NCBI GenBank assembly: GCA_028278405.1
Contig: JANQEK010000014.1
Span: 1-64,000, forward strand
Length of the DNA: 64,000 bases
Direction: 5' to 3'
DNA from: Nitrospinaceae bacterium
Lineage (GTDB): Bacteria; Nitrospinota; Nitrospinia; Nitrospinales; Nitrospinaceae
A program made the position numbers and the translations under genes. Below the pieces are notes generated by a model. It saw nothing but the letters and a program-made list of their open reading frames with translations. It made no database searches and had not been told where the DNA came from. This document shows, in pieces, positions 24,996 through 34,581 of the stretch (position 1 is its first letter; each line of letters begins with the position of its first letter).

Positions 24996-27900
24996 TTAGG
25001 ATTTTCCGTTTTTACTTACGGGTTGTTTGAGTGGCAGAGTGAGTGTGAAGGTGGTGCCTTCACCCGGCTCGCTGTGAAAATCAATATCCCCTTTATGATT
25101 TTTGGCGATACCCAACGAAGTCAACAAGCCCAGGCCCGGCCGATGGATGGCCGATTTGGTGGTAAAAAAAGGATCGAAAACCCGATCCATATCAGCTTCT
25201 GCGATTCCGCAACCGGTATCTGTAATATGAATTTTTACGTTTGATCCATCTTGCTCAGTGGAAACAACTATCGTGCCTTCTTCCTCGCTTAAAGATTCCT
25301 CGGCATTCTTGACAATATTATCGATAGCCTGGCGAATCTGCGGATTGATTCCGTCTACAGTAGGCAGATTTTTTGCGTAATTTTTTTCCAGGGTGATGGT
25401 GCGGTCTTTAACCGAATCCAAATGATTTTGGATTATTTCGTCCAGAATTTTGTGGACGTCCAACGATTCGAGGTTTTTCTTGGTTGGAGGTTGGAAACTT
25501 TTCAGCTTGCCAATAAGGTCAGCGACTCTCCGGCATTCGTTAATAGCAACAGTAACCAGCCCTTTGTGGATGTCCGCCATTTCGGCCTGCTTCTTAACTT
25601 GCCCCAGAATATTTGCTATTCCCTGAATCGGGTTGTTGACAAGATCGACAACAGCGGTGGTAATATGCTCCACCATATTTAGTTTTTCTTCGCGAAGCGC
25701 ATTCTTTTGTTTGTCGTTACTCTTTAAAATGTCTTCGAACTGATACTGCTTGGCGTTCAGGGTTTCCTCGAACTGTTTCTTTTCTTCTTTAAGTTTTTTC
25801 TCGTTTTCCTTTAGTTTTTTCTCGTTTTCCTTTGACTTGTTTTCACTTTCCTTTAACTTTTCCTCTAGTAGAACAGCTTTATCGACAGTGGATTTTAACA
25901 AAAACTCATTTTCACGCAGTTTGCTTTGGGCGTTCTGCAATTCCGAAACATCTTGACCGACCGCTAAATACCCTTGTACAGATTCATCGTCAGGATTAAT
26001 TTCCTTGATAACATTCCATAAAAAGAAATGATTGTTTTTATCGCTCAATACTCTTTGGGTTTCAAAGTTAACAGTGGCTTCGGTATTGATTCGTTTCTCA
26101 ATATCTGAGAAAACTTTTTCCCAGTTTTCTTCGGGAAGGATGACTTCGAAGAAATTTTTATCAAGGGTGGTTTCCCGAGTCCATTGGAAGGTGGATTCAG
26201 CTTTATCATTCATGTCGGAAATATGGTAGCTGGGGGAAAGGGTAAGCAGGATCAATCCGGAGTCGCCCAGCAAGGTGGTGAACTGTCTTTTGATGGATTC
26301 GATTTTTTCTTCATTTTTAGAGTCAGAAAGATTAGTCAGATAACCTAAAATATTGACGATACCATTCCTGTCTTTGAAAGAGGTCATGCTGATCAGACCT
26401 TTAAATTCCTTCCCATCGTACTTTTTGATTGGAATTTCGAGTCGGTGTTTGGAATTTTCATTAAGAGGAGTCTTGAAATCATTTTCAAAATCAAAGGCAT
26501 CTTTTTCAGCAAACATAAATGAAATAGATTGGTTCAATGCCAGTTCAGGAAGATATCCTGTAATGGATTCCGCCGCTTGATTCCATGACAAAATGGCACC
26601 ATCTTGATCCAAAGTGAATAAGGGAAGATCCATTTGCTCGTAGCGGGCCGTTTTTTCTTTGGCCTCTTCGACCAGATAATTTTTTTCCTTGATGTCCGAC
26701 ATGAGTTGCTCGTTGGCAATTCCCAGGCTTTCCAGCTCGTGCTGGGCGTCCTCAAGTTGGATGCTGTGAGTAAAAAATTCTTCCTGAACCTTTCGAAGTT
26801 CATCCAACTCTGCACCCATAACCTGATTCGCCGTTTCAAGAACTTCTATGTCTTTTTTGTATTTGGTGATGGATTTTTGAACTTCATTTAAATTTTTCTC
26901 CAACTGTGCTTTTTGGGATTTTTCATCTTCAAACTTGCTTCTGATAGAATTGATCTCGTCATCTTTCTTGGATAACTTTGTTTTAAATTCTTTCTTCCCA
27001 CCGCCTCCCTCAGCCTGCAGTTTTTCCAGCTCGGCAGTTTTCTCTTTCAGCTGAATCTCCATAGAGTCTCGGCTGGCGCGCAGATCCGTTTCAACTGCTT
27101 TTAACTCTTTCAACTCAGACGTCAACTGGACTTGAGCCCGGTCCATGCTTTTGATTTTTTCCTGAAAATCCCTTTCAAAGGACTCACGGACTTTTCTCAA
27201 TTCCTTGTCAATAGACGGTGCAGGTTCTGGTGTTTTCGTAGTCTCCGGAGTCGCTGGAGTTTCTGGAGTCTCTGGAGTTTTTTCCATGGTCAGTTGAGGA
27301 AGGAGCTCTTCTTCGAGTTGTGCTTTTGCGGCTTCTTCCGGGGAGGGATCGGTTTCCATTTCAAGCGGGGCGTCAGCCGTTGAGGCCGGGCTGGTAACGG
27401 ATGATATCAGCCGGGCAATTACCTGAATAATATTGATTTCGTCACTATCCCATTTCTTTTCTTTTTCATTGGATTCAAATCCGAGATAACCCATAACAGA
27501 ATCGTTATGAATTATGGGTACGTTGATCAATGACTTGATTCCTTGAGACATGTACACTTCTTTTTCAGAAGACGCTTCTTCAGGAATTTCTTCTATCTTC
27601 GGGATATGAATGACTTCTTTTTGCTGGATTTTCTTTTTGAACCAAGGAAAATTGTCCAGAGAGGTTTCCTCTCCAGGGTCAGGCTCCATCATCGGCTCAC
27701 CTGAAACCCACAAGTGGGTATTGATCATATGTGAACCTGACTGGGTAAATTTGAAAATATAACCGTGATCAACATTTGATATTTCACCGAACAATTCCAG
27801 TATTTTTTGGATCCTTTTTTTTATATCTTCTGAATCCTTTTTTTGTTCCGACGACAGGTTCATCAGATTACTTTCAAGCTCAAACCAGAATCTGAATCGG

Positions 27901-28652
27901 GACCTCGCATTTGCACTTTTTATCGCCTCGCTGTGATACTTCTTTTTGTTGAAATTTAATTCTGAAGTCAGCTTTTTGATATGCGGTTCATATTTTCCTT
28001 TAAAATGTGAGAGCTCTCCTCTCAAGCGAATTTGCTCAGAAATATCCTGCCCCGAATTAATGGAGCCGTAGATTTTGCCGTTTTCATCCCTTAAGGGTGC
28101 GCATTGCCAGTCGATAAATTTTTCAGATTCGTCTTTTGCTTTTACATTGGCGGTAAAGCGAGTAAAGGTCTGGTTTTTATCCCTGACAAACTGTTGGTAT
28201 TTATTCTTCAGGGCCGCACGGTTTTTTTCCGGTATTAAAAAAGAAATCCAATCCTGTCCCAACATCTCATCTTCCTTGTAACCTAAAAGGAAAGAAGTTT
28301 TTTTGTTGATTTGCATGATTTTGTTTGAATTATTGATGATCAGGATGATGGAGTTATCGACTGAGAAAAAAACCTTGGAAAGAGTTTGCTCACCGTGCAA
28401 TGCCGTTCTCAATGATTTTATTTCATCCCAGGTGTTCTTCATGCTTTTCAGGGGAAGAATCAAAGTCAAGCTTACGATAGAGAGGCAGGACACGACAAAA
28501 GTCCAACGGTCCAGGGAGTTTTTATGGACTTCAATTTCGAGGTAGTGGACCAGTATGAGATCTTCCAGCCAGAATTCCCACAGGACTAAAAATACGAAGG
28601 CGAGAAATAGTGTGATTGCTACCAAAAACCCGGAATTATTTTTTAGTTGCAT
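24996..28652 (-). CDS. large membrane PAS/GAF kinase-like protein lacking the phospho-His
   Basis: Encodes 1218 residues. Two membrane spans lie near 9-27 and 49-68. A PAS domain with PAC (GSINSGQDISEQ), a GAF-like domain (about 270-420), a Pro/Thr-rich linker, a very long coiled coil (about 470-650), two more PAS domains and a second coiled coil follow. The C-terminus has a HisKA-like helix and a complete HATPase (DNIVKNAEESL, DTGCGIAE, FDPFFTTK, GLGLL). In the H box, aligned without gaps to SHEINNPL, Asp1003 (GAT, 25644-25646) replaces the phosphorylated His: VVDLVNNPIQGI. So it may not autophosphorylate. It is divergent from the GAF-PilB ATPase gene at 29180. Confidence 0.88.
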   Translation of the reverse strand: MQLKNNSGFLVAITLFLAFVFLVLWEFWLEDLILVHYLEIEVHKNSLDRWTFVVSCLSIVSLTLILPLKSMKNTWDEIKSLRTALHGEQTLSKVFFSVDNSIILIINNSNKIMQINKKTSFLLGYKEDEMLGQDWISFLIPEKNRAALKNKYQQFVRDKNQTFTRFTANVKAKDESEKFIDWQCAPLRDENGKIYGSINSGQDISEQIRLRGELSHFKGKYEPHIKKLTSELNFNKKKYHSEAIKSANARSRFRFWFELESNLMNLSSEQKKDSEDIKKRIQKILELFGEISNVDHGYIFKFTQSGSHMINTHLWVSGEPMMEPDPGEETSLDNFPWFKKKIQQKEVIHIPKIEEIPEEASSEKEVYMSQGIKSLINVPIIHNDSVMGYLGFESNEKEKKWDSDEINIIQVIARLISSVTSPASTADAPLEMETDPSPEEAAKAQLEEELLPQLTMEKTPETPETPATPETTKTPEPAPSIDKELRKVRESFERDFQEKIKSMDRAQVQLTSELKELKAVETDLRASRDSMEIQLKEKTAELEKLQAEGGGGKKEFKTKLSKKDDEINSIRSKFEDEKSQKAQLEKNLNEVQKSITKYKKDIEVLETANQVMGAELDELRKVQEEFFTHSIQLEDAQHELESLGIANEQLMSDIKEKNYLVEEAKEKTARYEQMDLPLFTLDQDGAILSWNQAAESITGYLPELALNQSISFMFAEKDAFDFENDFKTPLNENSKHRLEIPIKKYDGKEFKGLISMTSFKDRNGIVNILGYLTNLSDSKNEEKIESIKRQFTTLLGDSGLILLTLSPSYHISDMNDKAESTFQWTRETTLDKNFFEVILPEENWEKVFSDIEKRINTEATVNFETQRVLSDKNNHFFLWNVIKEINPDDESVQGYLAVGQDVSELQNAQSKLRENEFLLKSTVDKAVLLEEKLKESENKSKENEKKLKENEKKLKEEKKQFEETLNAKQYQFEDILKSNDKQKNALREEKLNMVEHITTAVVDLVNNPIQGIANILGQVKKQAEMADIHKGLVTVAINECRRVADLIGKLKSFQPPTKKNLESLDVHKILDEIIQNHLDSVKDRTITLEKNYAKNLPTVDGINPQIRQAIDNIVKNAEESLSEEEGTIVVSTEQDGSNVKIHITDTGCGIAEADMDRVFDPFFTTKSAIHRPGLGLLTSLGIAKNHKGDIDFHSEPGEGTTFTLTLPLKQPVSKNGKS

Positions 28653-29179
28653 CAGTGTGACCTTTTTGAGGAAAAAATATTTATCCCGTGGTGGTGTTGC
28701 AGATTGAAACCAATCATATGTCTTTCAGGGGGCTTGAAAATTCCTGGGTCCTTTCCGATTGAATCGACAGACCCGCTTGTTCAGAGATGGCCATTCACCC
28801 TATGAAGATTGCTCCCAAAGGGGGAGGTCGCTTCGACAGGCAAATAGCCGATTCCACAGATTCTAATTGTGTTTCGATGTAAAAATTATACCCGATAACA
28901 CCTTGAAAAGCAACACATTAGGACAGGCTTAAAATTCTGCAAACAGTCCGGATGAAAGGTAAATGTAGTGTCTCAGGTAGATTTACCGATGGCGGGAAAT
29001 GAAAACTTTCTTAAATGATTGAAAAAGGCTGGCTAGTATCTGAAAACGGATAATTTACGCTCGCTTTCAAAACTCTGGAAGCACAAGGTTAAGCATCAGT
29101 TTTAATTGGACTTGTATTTCCAAAAATCAGGCCTTAACCTAAAAACATACCCCATTGTAAATGTATTCCTAACTGTGCC
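28653..29179. other. 527-base divergent intergenic region
   Basis: It lies between the divergent kinase-like gene (28652) and the ATPase gene (29180) and must hold both promoters. I see no frame with a supportable start, no clear -35/-10 pair, no sigma-54 element and no strong hairpin. Confidence 0.4.
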
Positions 29180-32116
29180 ATGCCTTTCTTTAAAAAAACA
29201 GAAAAAGATAGTTCCGCTTCGGGCAATTCTCAAGGCTCAGATTCCCGTGAGACTGGTTTAGCTTCGGAAACAGCAGGAGATCAAAATGATGGAAGCGGAC
29301 TGAGAAAAAAAAGCGGCGGGAGACGAGTATCGGATCGTCTCAAGCCCCTCCTGGCGAAAGTGGTTTCCGTCGTTTCATCCGATAGCATCAACGAAGCTTT
29401 CTTCAATTTGACAGATGGCATGAAGGAGTTTTTCGAATGCGAGTTGCTTGTCATCTACTCCGTCAGTCCTGACAAAACCCAACTTTTTTCCATAAGCTAT
29501 ATTTCTGACGATGTTGTCGAAAAACGTATCAACGTTTCCAAGGCTAATTTGCCGGGATATGCGTTTAAAACAGGAACTTCGCTCAATATTGTCGATGTCT
29601 ACGATAAAAAAGAGTTAGCAAAACACCCCGGCTTGGCCCATGATTCCTCATGGGACAAAAAAATCGGAATTAAATCCCGTTCGGTGATTGCCGTTCCCAT
29701 CTTTCACAAATCCAAAACCATCGGTGTACTTGAAATCATCAACAGCCTGGATTCCACTCCGTTTTCAGAGCAGTTATTGAAGTTGGCGGAAAACCTTTCG
29801 GAATCTTTGGGTAGCGCTCTTGAGAAACTGGCCCATGAAGAGGATAAGGAAAAACTTCAAAAAATCGGATTGGCTATTCAAGAAGCGACTGTGATGGAGG
29901 ATATTTTATTTGACACCACTCTGCCAATGCTTGATTTGTTTGATGCGGATATAGTCAATATTTTTGCAGTGGATAAAAGGCGAAACGAAATTTACTCGAA
30001 AATAAAAACACCTTCGGGAATAAAAGAGAGAAGGGTTCCAATCGATCCCAAAAGTGTTGTTGGATGGGTGGCATTGGAAAAGCGAATGGTTAATATCAAT
30101 AACGTGAATCTCCCTGAATCTCTGACCAAGTATCACCCGGACCTTGTGTACGATAAAACCTGGGACAGGGAAATGGGGGTGGAAACAAAGGCGATGTTAT
30201 GTTGTCCCATGATTCATGGAAGCAAGCTCATGGGCGTTCTTCAGGTTGTCAATACTCGGGTGGTGGAGCCGTTCGATTCAAACCATGAAAAGAATATCAT
30301 TGCGGTTGCCCAGATGCTGGCGATCGCCTTCCACAATAACTCCAAATTTGCTAAAGCCAAACCTCATAAATTCAGTTATCTGATTAATCAGGGAATTGTT
30401 TCTCCTGAGGAGTTGGAGTCTTCTTTGGTCAAAGCCAGAAAGGACAAGGTAGACCTGGAGAACGTTCTTTTGCAGGAACGGGGAGTCAAGCGTACCGACC
30501 TTGGTAAATCTCTTGAAAGTTATTATGGAATCCCCTATTTCGGATACAACGACTCTACTCTTCTTCCCAAAAGCTACTTTGAAGGCCTGAACAAAAAGCA
30601 CTTGATTAAAAACCACTGGGTTCCCATTCATAAAGATGATGGGTTGGTCGTTGTGTTACTCGATGATCCTTCGGATATGGACAAGGTTCGGAATATCAAG
30701 ACGACATTTCCCAGGAGGGAAATCCAGTTCAAGGTGGGTTTGAGAGCAGATATTATCGACTATCTTCTTGCAACTCCCGTAGCAGATGATCCTGGGAAGG
30801 ACAGCTATCACAGAGAAACAGAAAACGTTTCCACACTCCTGGAATCCTTGATCAGTGAAACCCAGGAGAGCGTGGTTGAAATGGCTGAGGAGGAGGATGA
30901 GAATGCGATATCTGAAAAGGACAGCTCGATTGTGCGGTTGGTCAATAAAATTATTCTTGATGCCTATGACAAAGGAATTTCTGATATCCACGTAGAGCCG
31001 GGTATGCGGGACGAGGAGATGATGGTCCGGTATCGCAAGGAGGGGGAATGTGAAGTAGCTCAGAAAATTCCGAATATATACAGGCGGGCTTTTGTATCCC
31101 GTATCAAAATCATGGCCAAGCTGGATATTGCGGAGAGACGTATTCCTCAAGATGGAAAGATCATGATGAAATACGGCAACCGGCAAATAGAACTTCGTGT
31201 GGCTACCTGTCCGACGGTTGGGGGCAACGAGGATGTGGTTATGCGTATTTTGGCGGCCAGCAAGCCTATGTTGATTGACGAATTAGATCTATCGGAACGG
31301 GATGTAAAGTTAATGAAAGCTAACGTGAAGAAACCTTATGGTCTTATTCTTGTTGTGGGTCCGACCGGCTCGGGTAAAACGACCACACTGCATTCGACAT
31401 TGGGTTTCATCAATACTCCCAAAAAGAAGATCTGGACGGCCGAGGATCCGGTGGAAATTACCCAGCGCGGTCTCCGCCAGGTTCAAATGCACAACAAAAT
31501 TGGCCTGGATTTTGCGCGTGCCTTACGTTCTTTTTTGAGAGGTGATCCCGATATCATCATGGTAGGTGAAATTCGTGATGTGGAAACTTGTTCCATTGCT
31601 CTGGAAGCTTCTCTGACCGGGCATCTGGTTTTGAGTACCCTGCATACCAATTCAGCTCCTGAAACAATTACCCGATTGATCGATATGGGGATGAATCCAA
31701 TCAATTTTGCGGATGCGTTGAATTTGATCGTTGCCCAGCGGTTGGTTAAAACATTGTGCAAACATTGCAAGCAGGAATATCATCCATCGCGCGAAGAGTA
31801 CGATATGCTGGCAAGCGAATATGGTTATGCTGAATTTCAGAAGTTGGGCGTGGAATATGACGAAAGCTTCAAGCTTTACAGGCCTGTCGGATGCAAGGAA
31901 TGCGGTAAGAGCGGCTATTTGGGACGTATGGGTTTGTATGAATTATTGGAAGGGACTCCGAAGATCAAGCGGTTGATTATGCAGATGGCGCTGGTCGAGG
32001 AAGTTCAGGCACAAGCCCTGGAAGATGGCATGACTACTTTAAAACAGGACGGCATTCAGAAAATCCTTAAGGGAGAATGCGACTTCAAGCAGGTCTCAGC
32101 TGTGTGCGTGGTGTAA
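29180..32116 (+). CDS. PilB/GspE-type assembly ATPase with two N-terminal GAF domains
   Basis: Encodes 978 residues. A low-complexity, charged N-terminus is followed by two GAF domains (about 45-220 and 225-390; both contain a WDKK/WDREMG element and a VLEIINS/VLQVVN strand), a MshEN-type N-domain (about 395-540) and a complete secretion ATPase: Walker A GPTGSGKTTT, Asp box, Walker B region GDPDIIMVGEIRD, HLVLSTLHTN and the four-Cys zinc site (CKHCK...CKEC). Such ATPases power pilus extension or type II secretion. The GAF pair suggests control by a small ligand such as a cyclic nucleotide. No ribosome binding site is evident before the ATG. The REC-TM-DUF1566 gene follows 63 bases later. Confidence 0.92.
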   Translation: MPFFKKTEKDSSASGNSQGSDSRETGLASETAGDQNDGSGLRKKSGGRRVSDRLKPLLAKVVSVVSSDSINEAFFNLTDGMKEFFECELLVIYSVSPDKTQLFSISYISDDVVEKRINVSKANLPGYAFKTGTSLNIVDVYDKKELAKHPGLAHDSSWDKKIGIKSRSVIAVPIFHKSKTIGVLEIINSLDSTPFSEQLLKLAENLSESLGSALEKLAHEEDKEKLQKIGLAIQEATVMEDILFDTTLPMLDLFDADIVNIFAVDKRRNEIYSKIKTPSGIKERRVPIDPKSVVGWVALEKRMVNINNVNLPESLTKYHPDLVYDKTWDREMGVETKAMLCCPMIHGSKLMGVLQVVNTRVVEPFDSNHEKNIIAVAQMLAIAFHNNSKFAKAKPHKFSYLINQGIVSPEELESSLVKARKDKVDLENVLLQERGVKRTDLGKSLESYYGIPYFGYNDSTLLPKSYFEGLNKKHLIKNHWVPIHKDDGLVVVLLDDPSDMDKVRNIKTTFPRREIQFKVGLRADIIDYLLATPVADDPGKDSYHRETENVSTLLESLISETQESVVEMAEEEDENAISEKDSSIVRLVNKIILDAYDKGISDIHVEPGMRDEEMMVRYRKEGECEVAQKIPNIYRRAFVSRIKIMAKLDIAERRIPQDGKIMMKYGNRQIELRVATCPTVGGNEDVVMRILAASKPMLIDELDLSERDVKLMKANVKKPYGLILVVGPTGSGKTTTLHSTLGFINTPKKKIWTAEDPVEITQRGLRQVQMHNKIGLDFARALRSFLRGDPDIIMVGEIRDVETCSIALEASLTGHLVLSTLHTNSAPETITRLIDMGMNPINFADALNLIVAQRLVKTLCKHCKQEYHPSREEYDMLASEYGYAEFQKLGVEYDESFKLYRPVGCKECGKSGYLGRMGLYELLEGTPKIKRLIMQMALVEEVQAQALEDGMTTLKQDGIQKILKGECDFKQVSAVCVV

Positions 32117-32179
32117 GCTTCAGGTAAGTTACCTCTAGAGATAGTATCCTTTTTCTCCTGATGCCGGTTAAAAACCAAA

Positions 32180-33229
32180 TTGGATCAGACCAAAGAAAAG
32201 ACCAAGTACAAAATTCTGGTGGTCGACGATGAAAAGAAAGTTCTAATCGTCGCACGCAAGATTTTAAGATCTGCCGGATATGACGTGGAGGTTTGCCTCA
32301 ACCCCGAAGAAGCGGCTGAAATTGTGGCCAATCGGGGGCCCGTGGCGGTATTGTTTTCTGATGACCGGATGCCGGGTATGCGCGGTACGGAATTATTGGA
32401 GCAGGTGAAACGTGTTTCTCCCTCTACAGTCCGGGTTTTGACAACTGCATTTTACGACCGGCAACTTATTGAGGATATCGTTAATAAAGGAGAGGCCTTC
32501 CGCTTTGTTAAAAAACCGATTGACTTCAACAAGGTTCTCAAAATTATTCGGGAATGTGTTGACCAGTATGAGATCAACAAAAAATCCCAGGGACTTCAGG
32601 ATTCTATTAAAAGCCTCTCCCAGGAAAACCAGGCACTGAAGGGTGAGACGGATAATCTGTCTCAAAAAATCAGCAAGCTGAAAAAAAAGATTACGATGGC
32701 AACGGCTTTCGTCATCCTGCTTGTAGGCGCTGCAGCAGCGTATAATTTTTATGGAGAATTTCAACGCCAGGAGATTCTCAAGGAAACCAGCGTCACCTTG
32801 GGTGATTGGATCGTCTACGATAATGATACGGCTTTGGACTCGGTCAACCGCCTGATGTGGATGACCCAGGATTTTCGGATCCTTGAGAGGAGATATCCCG
32901 CCTCGTGGGAAGAAGCCCGCGATTGGGTACATCTGATGAATGCCAAACGGTTTGGGGGATACCGTGACTGGCGAGTACCGACCATTCAGGAATACAAGCT
33001 GACGTTTGATCCCGACCGGACGCGGCTGGCCTTCGACAAAAACAAGGATTATCCAGTGGGTTACCCCAAGGCGTTCCAGGATGGTGGAGGATATGGGTTT
33101 TGGTCCATCGATGAGGTGAAGGACGATTCTGCTAAATATTTCTTTTTTGCCGGGGGGTACGATAAAACGGCTTCAAAGGATTACAGCAGTCCTACCATGA
33201 GTGTCCGCCTGGTTCGAACCGTCAAGTAG
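32180..33229 (+). CDS. receiver domain fused through a membrane span to DUF1566
   Basis: Encodes 349 residues. A receiver (about 10-125; VVDDEKK, Asp in VLFSDDRMPGM, FVKKPI) is followed by a coiled coil (about 133-170), one membrane span (about 172-190, MATAFVILLVGAAAAYNFYG) and a C-terminal DUF1566/Lcl domain: NRLMWMTQDF...SWEEARDWVHLMNAKRFGGYRDWRVPTIQEY...GYGFWSIDE...SVRLVR. DUF1566 domains are usually extracytoplasmic. So a cytoplasmic phosphoacceptor would be linked to an outside domain, an unusual order. The only start that fits is TTG at 32180, with no clear ribosome binding site. It is cotranscribed with the ATPase, and its last 8 bases overlap the convergent gene. Confidence 0.85.
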   Translation: MDQTKEKTKYKILVVDDEKKVLIVARKILRSAGYDVEVCLNPEEAAEIVANRGPVAVLFSDDRMPGMRGTELLEQVKRVSPSTVRVLTTAFYDRQLIEDIVNKGEAFRFVKKPIDFNKVLKIIRECVDQYEINKKSQGLQDSIKSLSQENQALKGETDNLSQKISKLKKKITMATAFVILLVGAAAAYNFYGEFQRQEILKETSVTLGDWIVYDNDTALDSVNRLMWMTQDFRILERRYPASWEEARDWVHLMNAKRFGGYRDWRVPTIQEYKLTFDPDRTRLAFDKNKDYPVGYPKAFQDGGGYGFWSIDEVKDDSAKYFFFAGGYDKTASKDYSSPTMSVRLVRTVK

Positions 33230-34007
33230 TTCTTCCGGAGTGCTTCAAGTGAGTCTTGATCATGGACGCAAGATGACCGCTTTCCACCATTTCCCTAACT
33301 TTGAAAACCGCTTCCGGAGTGAAATCCTTTTTCTGAAACAATTTTCCCTTTCTTTCCAGAGGCAACACCTCGCATTGATCTTTGAACCACTTGTGAACAA
33401 CCTGTATTGTCAGATCCACGCCCAGAATCAGTGATTTCCCCATCAGACTTTGCTCTGTATCGTTTTCTTCGATTTCTATGGTTTTCTGCGCCAGGATTTC
33501 GCCGGTGTCGATGCCGGCATCGATTTTTAAGAGAGTCGCGCCCAGGCAATCCAGCTTGCCTTCATAAATCGGCCAGAAATTGCAGGATGAGCCTCGGTAC
33601 TTTCCGGATAGTCCGATGTGAAGATTCAGTATCTGGTTAGCAAAACGGTTCATAATGTTTTGGCCGACCAAACTGGTTCCAAACAAAACAATAAGATCCG
33701 GCTGCAGAGCCTCAAGGGCTTTCAGGGTATGGGTGGAATTTAGCTGGCCTGAAGCAATGGGTATGCTCTTGGGCAGGTTTTTCGGTGCTTGCAGCTTCGA
33801 GGGTGCAAAATGGTTTTCTTCATATTCCCTTCTTCGCCGGAAAAACCACTCCCAGGCTTCCTGGTGTTCTTTAAAAGGGGAGGTGAAGTCGGGGTAGGTC
33901 ACCTCTTCAACGAACACGCACTCGACAGGAAATTCCCGGCTCAAACAATTAACAAAGTACTGATGATTCAGGTCCGGCCCAGTGATAAGAACAATTTTTG
34001 ATTTCAT
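33222..34007 (-). CDS. formyltransferase-family protein
   Basis: Encodes 261 residues with the catalytic pattern of the 10-formyltetrahydrofolate-dependent formyltransferases: Asn and His in LNLHIGLSGKYRG and Asp in KIDAGIDTGEIL. This family includes Fmt, PurN and sugar N-formyltransferases. The N-terminus (SKIVLITGPDLNHQYFVNCL) differs from Fmt and the protein lacks the Fmt C-terminal domain, so a small-molecule or sugar acceptor is likely. ATG 34007 is preferred over the in-frame 34046, which overlaps the previous gene. It is the last gene of a three-gene minus-strand operon. Confidence 0.8.
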   Translation of the reverse strand: MKSKIVLITGPDLNHQYFVNCLSREFPVECVFVEEVTYPDFTSPFKEHQEAWEWFFRRRREYEENHFAPSKLQAPKNLPKSIPIASGQLNSTHTLKALEALQPDLIVLFGTSLVGQNIMNRFANQILNLHIGLSGKYRGSSCNFWPIYEGKLDCLGATLLKIDAGIDTGEILAQKTIEIEENDTEQSLMGKSLILGVDLTIQVVHKWFKDQCEVLPLERKGKLFQKKDFTPEAVFKVREMVESGHLASMIKTHLKHSGRTT

Positions 34008-34026
34008 GAGGGACTCTCGAATCGTG

Positions 34027-34566
34027 TTACTCAAGCTCTCTTGCAATTGTCCGGGCGAATTCCGCGGCAGCTTCCGGTCCCGACGCGGTGATCACTTTTC
34101 CGTCTTGAACCACGGGGGAAGGAGAACGTGTCAAGCCGGCGGTATCCAGCTCCGATAAAAACCCTTCATCCTGTGGCCCGGCGGCCTCGTCGGATAAAAG
34201 GGAAGCGCGGGACAGTACAGCCACACCCAATCCAATGGCGCCGATGATCCGCTCCGCTCGAAAATGATCCGTCAGGATTTGAGGAAGTATGGTGTCTTCC
34301 CAAAGGGAGTTGGGTGCGCCCTTACCACCCATAACAAGGACAGCATCATATTTTCCGGGAATGCCTTGCTGTTTGTCCCAGTCGACCAGCATGCCGTCGG
34401 GAGTATATCGGGTTTTGTTCATTCCCACAGCTTCCTGTCCAGACTTGGAAAGAACGACAGTTCGCAGGCCTGCGGTTTTGAATACCTCCAGCGTATCAAA
34501 CAACTCCTGCTCCTGAAACTGGCTTTTAGGGATGACAATTAGAATGTTTTTTGATTTAAGCGCCAC
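34027..34566 (-). CDS. DJ-1/PfpI-family protein without the catalytic cysteine
   Basis: Encodes 179 residues of the DJ-1/PfpI fold: IVIPKSQFQEQELFDTLEVFKTAG, YDAVLVMGG, then the nucleophile elbow. There the usual AIC[HG]G reads AIGLG, with Gly112 in the Cys position. The whole protein has no cysteine. It therefore cannot act as a cysteine hydrolase, deglycase or glyoxalase of the known type and may be a binding or structural homologue. The start is GTG at 34564-34566 with no good ribosome binding site. It lies 15 bases after the rhodanese gene and 19 before the formyltransferase gene. Confidence 0.85.
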   Translation of the reverse strand: MALKSKNILIVIPKSQFQEQELFDTLEVFKTAGLRTVVLSKSGQEAVGMNKTRYTPDGMLVDWDKQQGIPGKYDAVLVMGGKGAPNSLWEDTILPQILTDHFRAERIIGAIGLGVAVLSRASLLSDEAAGPQDEGFLSELDTAGLTRSPSPVVQDGKVITASGPEAAAEFARTIARELE

Positions 34567-34581
34567 AGTAAGGGAGGAAGG

